Assembly (NCBI GenBank): GCA_009908915.1
Contig: JAAAOJ010000056.1
Coordinates: 1 to 47,703, forward strand
Reading direction: 5' to 3'
From: Planctomycetota bacterium
GTDB taxonomy: Bacteria > Planctomycetota > Phycisphaerae > SM23-33
Length of the DNA stretch: 47,703 nucleotides
Notes under the pieces: model-generated
Told to the model about the DNA's origin: nothing
Seen by the model: only the letters and a program-made list of their open reading frames with translations
Database searches by the model: none
In this document: positions 44,731 to 47,703 of the stretch, piece after piece
Layout: each line of letters begins with the position of its first letter
How positions within the stretch are numbered: the first letter of the stretch is position 1
Program-made: the position numbers and the translations under genes

Positions 44731-44785
44731 TTTTACGCAAGCTTGATGCGTCCTTAATACGCACAGGCCGGGAAGGCTGTACACT
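44731..44785 (+). promoter_or_regulatory. Triple PhoB box and -10 element of the small PEP-CTERM gene
   Basis: TTTTAC (44731), CTTGAT (44742) and CTTAAT (44753) are at exact 11-bp steps. A -10-like TACACT begins at 44780, 49 bp after the first hexamer and 27 bp after the last, the same spacing as at pstS. The hexamers are less perfect than at pstS but the geometry is identical. Confidence 0.6.
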
Positions 44786-44859
44786 ACGACTGCTCTTCAA
44801 GTGAAGAGTAGCTCGTTAGCTCAGTCTGTCCTATTTCAACCCCAAAGGAGAAGTGTACC

Positions 44860-45474
44860 ATGAAAAAGGCAGCATTGTTCATCATTCTTGTTCTCGCTGT
44901 AGCTGGGCCGCTGAATGCCGAACCAGTAATCAACCTGGAAATAGACAAGACAACCGGCGATATTGCGGGTGCCGGATTGCATGATATCTACACGTTCACG
45001 GCGACCACCGGCGGTGAGAATATCAATGCCGTCGATGGCGGTAGCGTAACGGCAGGCTTTTCGTCCGCCGGCAAGTTCTTCCAGATCTGGGAGAGCGGGT
45101 TTGGCGGGCCGACACCAAGCCCTATCGATCCTGGCTTTCCCGTTGCAGAAACGCATTGGGACATCACGGACGGGACATGGGTCGAGCAGCCGACGGAAGA
45201 TAACGACGAGTCCCTCGATGATCTCTTTGACGGGACGTTGTGTGGCTACGGCAGCAGTCTCACGGCAACAGGCGTCTTCACGGGTGGTTCGTCCGCGGAG
45301 GTGGCCACAATCGTTGTCCCGACAGGCGAGGCCTTCGACTACGAGATCGACATGAGCTACTCTGGCGCAGATGACCCCGAGAGCTTTGCGGGTACGGTGC
45401 CCGAACCGGCAACGCTGACGGCGTTGGGTCTGGGCGGTCTGGCGCTGCTGCGTCGACGTCGCAGCCGCAAGTAG
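44860..45474 (+). CDS. Small secreted PEP-CTERM protein
   Basis: Encodes 204 residues from ATG 44860 with AAAGGAG upstream. A signal peptide (KKAALFIILVLAVAGPLNAE) is followed by a beta-rich domain of about 150 residues (YTFTATTGGENINAVDGG, FFQIWESGFGG) with no recognised family. A C-terminal PEP-CTERM signal (VPEPATLTALGLGGLALLRR, then basic residues) follows. It should be exported and processed at the cell surface. The triple repeat upstream suggests phosphate control; a strong terminator follows, so it is a single-gene unit. Confidence 0.85.
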   Translation: MKKAALFIILVLAVAGPLNAEPVINLEIDKTTGDIAGAGLHDIYTFTATTGGENINAVDGGSVTAGFSSAGKFFQIWESGFGGPTPSPIDPGFPVAETHWDITDGTWVEQPTEDNDESLDDLFDGTLCGYGSSLTATGVFTGGSSAEVATIVVPTGEAFDYEIDMSYSGADDPESFAGTVPEPATLTALGLGGLALLRRRRSRK

Positions 45475-45543
45475 GCAAGCGCAGACATAGACAATCTCGG
45501 CCGGGCGAATCGTGTTCGCTCAGGCCGGTGCGATAGACAGATA

Positions 45544-45582
45544 GAGGCGTTCTGGCCAAGGCGGTCAGAACGCCTCGTTTTT
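45544..45582 (+). terminator. Rho-independent terminator after the small PEP-CTERM gene
   Basis: GAGGCGTTCTGGCC and GGTCAGAACGCCTC form a 14-bp stem with one G-U pair, followed by GTTTTT. It lies 70 bases after the stop. Confidence 0.85.
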
Positions 45583-45618
45583 GCGGTGCCCCCGGTGCAG
45601 CCGGGGTGTCTCTGGCCA

Positions 45619-45656
45619 CAAAAAAACACGACGGCATCGGTCAAGATACCGTCGTG
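45619..45656 (-). terminator. Rho-independent terminator of the zinc-ribbon gene
   Basis: On the minus strand CACGACGGTATC and GATGCCGTCGTG form a 12-position stem with one G-U pair or mismatch, followed by a run of eight T. It lies about 80 bases after the stop of the leftward gene at 45737. Confidence 0.85.
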
Positions 45657-45736
45657 CTGGAGCACAGCTTCCCCGAAGGGCCGACCCGGACGCGGGACGA
45701 GGGGGGGGTGGGACGCCCGGGCCGGGTTGCCCGCTG

Positions 45737-46477
45737 CTACCAGAGTGAATCCTGCGAACCGCCCGCCGCGGCGGCATCCTTCTTCTCCGAAATTTTCTTG
45801 AGTTCCTGCTGCAGTTCAACGGCCCGGGCCTTGTTGCCCTGAGCATAGGTGGCGGTGGTAAAGGCGTTGATCAGTTCATTGAGCTCGGCCTCGTCCTCCG
45901 GCGTCCACGAGATTCGCTGGACACGGATGTTTCCGCCGCATTCGGGGCACCGGGTCTTCTTGTGCTTGAATTCAGGCGACACTGCGACGACGCTGCGGCA
46001 GTGCTGGCAGAACGTCTTGAGCGCATCGACATCGTCGATCGAGAAGGCCGCATCCAGGTAAGCATCGCTGACGTCGTCGCTTTTGTCCACCTCACATTCG
46101 GCGACGTCATCCGGCGTGGGCGTGGCCGATTCGACGGCCGACAGATCCAACTGGCTGATGTCGATCTCGTCGTCAATATCCGTGCCGGACCCGTCGGCGC
46201 CGATCTCATCGAGGTCGAATGGCATCGGCTCGGCATCGACCGGCAGGTCCGTCGGTTCAGTGGTGCGATCGTGGTCTGTGGCTTCGTCCGTCTGCTTGCA
46301 ATTGTCCTGTGTTTGCTGACGGATGGGAGCCTTCTGTTTCACGTGTCGGCCCTTCTTGCGGGGCGGCACGGTGCAGATGTGGCCACAGACGGGGCAGGTA
46401 TCGTCCCGGCCGGCGAGCGATTCGGGGCTTTCGAGGACGCTGTTACACCTCGGGCATCGGTAGCGAATGTGATGCAT
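45737..46477 (-). CDS. Zinc-ribbon protein with an acidic linker
   Basis: Encodes 246 residues from ATG 46477, preceded by ACGGAG. An alternative in-frame start at 46651 also has GGGAG upstream and would add 58 mostly charged residues. Two zinc ribbons are clear: CPRCNSVLESPESLAGRDD then CPVCG near the N-terminus, and CQHCRSVVAVSPEFKHKK then CPECGG in the last third. They are joined by a long Asp/Glu/Thr-rich linker (IGADGSGTDIDDEIDISQLD). A charged helix ends the protein (ARAVELQQELKKISEKKDAA). There is no signal peptide. Such planctomycete proteins are of unknown function; DNA, RNA or protein binding is possible. Confidence 0.75.
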   Translation of the reverse strand: MHHIRYRCPRCNSVLESPESLAGRDDTCPVCGHICTVPPRKKGRHVKQKAPIRQQTQDNCKQTDEATDHDRTTEPTDLPVDAEPMPFDLDEIGADGSGTDIDDEIDISQLDLSAVESATPTPDDVAECEVDKSDDVSDAYLDAAFSIDDVDALKTFCQHCRSVVAVSPEFKHKKTRCPECGGNIRVQRISWTPEDEAELNELINAFTTATYAQGNKARAVELQQELKKISEKKDAAAAGGSQDSLW

Positions 46478-46774
46478 TGTTGTCTCCGTACATTGCGAAG
46501 GCCTTCGTTGCCAGGGCGGCTTCTCGAAGATCCCCTGGCCGTCGCTGATCTGCCGTCGGTATTGCTGGACCTTCTCTTCCCGAAACTCAGCCGCAAGTCG
46601 TTGGTGCTCCTCGGAGTCACCGGACAGGCGACTCGGACGAAATCCACGCATGACCGTGCTCCCCGAAGCCAACCGCTTCGCTGAGATAGCATTTCACTAA
46701 GTAATCCGTGTGTTCTCGCAGCCGTTTGCGTCGGCCGCCTGAGCTAAGCCTAGCAACGCGGATGCAACGTCAAA

Positions 46775-47232
46775 TCACGAGCGCAATAACAATCGATTAA
46801 GATCTCCATGTCCAAACGGACTGCTAAGCCGGACCGCGCGGTCAACGGGCGTTTCATTGACCAGCAGCGCCAGCGTGCCGTCGGCCTTGCCGAGCCAGAT
46901 ATCGTTGGCGTCGTCGCCGTTGAGTGCCACGAAGGCCGAATGCTTGACCGACTCGTTCGCCGTCGCGGGCAGCCACGTGGTTTTCACAAAACGCCCGGCT
47001 TCACTCTGATCGCAAATCACGCCGTCGACCAACAAGTCTACCGACCCGTCGCATTCGCGTCGGCAAACGAACAACTCACACCCGCGAGGCCGGCCAGACC
47101 GCGCCTGCCCGTGACGCCCCCCACCCCACCACGGACGTCCCTGCTGCAGTGACAATGACTTTGCGTAACGGGCTGTCCGTTGCGGCTGCAGCAGCCCGGC
47201 CACGCCCTGCAAAGTTACATCCAATACAACCT
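46775..47232 (-). pseudogene. Possible frameshifted C-terminal continuation of the edge gene
   Basis: In a different frame from the gene upstream, the stretch from about 47100 down to the stop at 46775 is protein-like: CDGSVDLLVDGVICDQSEAG, VKHSAFVALNGDDANDIWLG and ADGTLALLVNETPVDRAV. It has no obvious start codon with a ribosome-binding site; its frame is open back to 47458 over the end of the other gene. It could be the rest of that gene after a frameshift, or a separate gene with a non-standard start. Confidence 0.4.
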
Positions 47233-47703
47233 TCAGCGCTCGACAGGGTACGGCAACACGCGTAGCCGTTCTCCGTTGGTAGCGTCCAGAACCTGGATGT
47301 CTGTCTGTTTCGGCGCGGTCAGAAACCACGCGCCGTCGTAGGACAACGCATACGCGGGGGGTGTACGAGCGGGTTGATCTGGATTCTCCAACCTCCATGC
47401 TGCGTCGGCCTTGCGGTGCCGGACCACTACGTCGGCCCAATCGCCCCACGCCATGCATTGGCCTTGGGCAGAGGCCAGCGGCATCAGCGTTTGGATAGGG
47501 CCCTTGGGCGTCATCCCGTGAAGCCAGTAGGCCGGCACCATCACACGTTCGCCTCGACCGAAGTGGGTCAGACCTCCTGTCCCCTTTACCACCTCATTTT
47601 CCGCTTGACCACTTCCACGATACAGAGGTGGCGGATACAGGTTTTCCACAACAATGAGCGTTACATCGAGGCCGACTTCGATGGGCGCAACGAGTTTCCT
47701 GTG
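47233..47703 (-). CDS. Hypothetical protein, 5' end outside the window
   Basis: The frame is open from the right edge to TGA at 47233 (156 codons). It reads protein-like both before and after the internal GTG at 47649, so the true start is probably outside. The sequence ends YALSYDGAWFLTAPKQTDIQVLDATNGERL, which resembles the last blade of a beta-propeller. A piece of low-quality sequence (AENEVVKGTGGL) coincides with the AAAGGGGACAGG-type short repeat at 47576-47587, suggesting an insertion in the gene. The function is unknown. Confidence 0.5.
   Translation of the reverse strand, partial: HRKLVAPIEVGLDVTLIVVENLYPPPLYRGSGQAENEVVKGTGGLTHFGRGERVMVPAYWLHGMTPKGPIQTLMPLASAQGQCMAWGDWADVVVRHRKADAAWRLENPDQPARTPPAYALSYDGAWFLTAPKQTDIQVLDATNGERLRVLPYPVER

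Noticed and set aside
1..47703. CRISPR arrays, rRNA genes, tRNA genes or a replication origin
   Set aside because: No regularly spaced repeat-spacer pattern, no rRNA-like sequence, no cloverleaf and no DnaA-box cluster were found when reading the window.

Overview
The window looks like a chromosome segment of a high-GC planctomycete, most likely class Phycisphaerae. The clues are: PEP-CTERM tails directly after dockerin-like calcium repeats, an N-terminally methylated prepilin-like protein with an H-X9-DG-type C-terminus, many secreted or lipoprotein genes of unknown function, GTG starts, and weak or absent Shine-Dalgarno sequences on several genes. This assignment is inferred from protein style; no rRNA marker is present.

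Layout. 1-9.2 kb is housekeeping: a polytopic membrane protein, a GAF histidine kinase, PhoH, TypA/BipA, and a compact set DUF502 - HPF - PtsN - HPr. 9.2-14.5 kb holds a family 2 glycosyltransferase, a sugar-phosphate isomerase/epimerase overlapping a secreted protein, a DUF547 lipoprotein and TruD. 14.6-26.3 kb is a complete phosphate-starvation locus: phoB-phoR leftward, then pstS, a single-chain PstC-PstA fusion, pstB, phoU and a porin rightward. 26.3-36 kb is an accessory island with lower GC: a decayed group II intron directly behind the porin terminator, a beta-propeller lipoprotein, a 5'-truncated Rhs tip with an overlapping HEAT-repeat lipoprotein, a frameshifted IS4-type transposase, two small unknown genes and Rhs debris. 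36-39.5 kb is an IclR regulator and an 815-residue iron-sulfur protein built from three QueG-like units, bracketed by inverted copies of a dispersed repeat. 40-45.5 kb encodes secreted surface proteins: a prepilin-like protein, a 1043-residue PstS-like/dockerin/PEP-CTERM protein and a small PEP-CTERM protein. The right end has a zinc-ribbon protein and a broken or split gene running off the window.

The most interesting signal is regulatory. A direct repeat of CTTNNC-like hexamers with an exact 11-bp period occurs in triplicate before pstS, before the porin and before the small PEP-CTERM gene. Weaker versions lie in the phoB/pstS gap, further upstream of the porin, and before the prepilin / PstS-like pair. 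At pstS and at the small PEP-CTERM gene a -10-like hexamer begins exactly 49 bp after the first hexamer and 27 bp after the last. I read these as PhoB boxes. They would tie a secreted PstS-like dockerin protein and a sorted surface protein to the phosphate regulon, suggesting a cell-surface phosphate-capture apparatus in addition to the fused Pst transporter. A second signal is a family of about 110-160 bp intergenic repeats (at least three copies plus one half copy) with conserved head and tail blocks.
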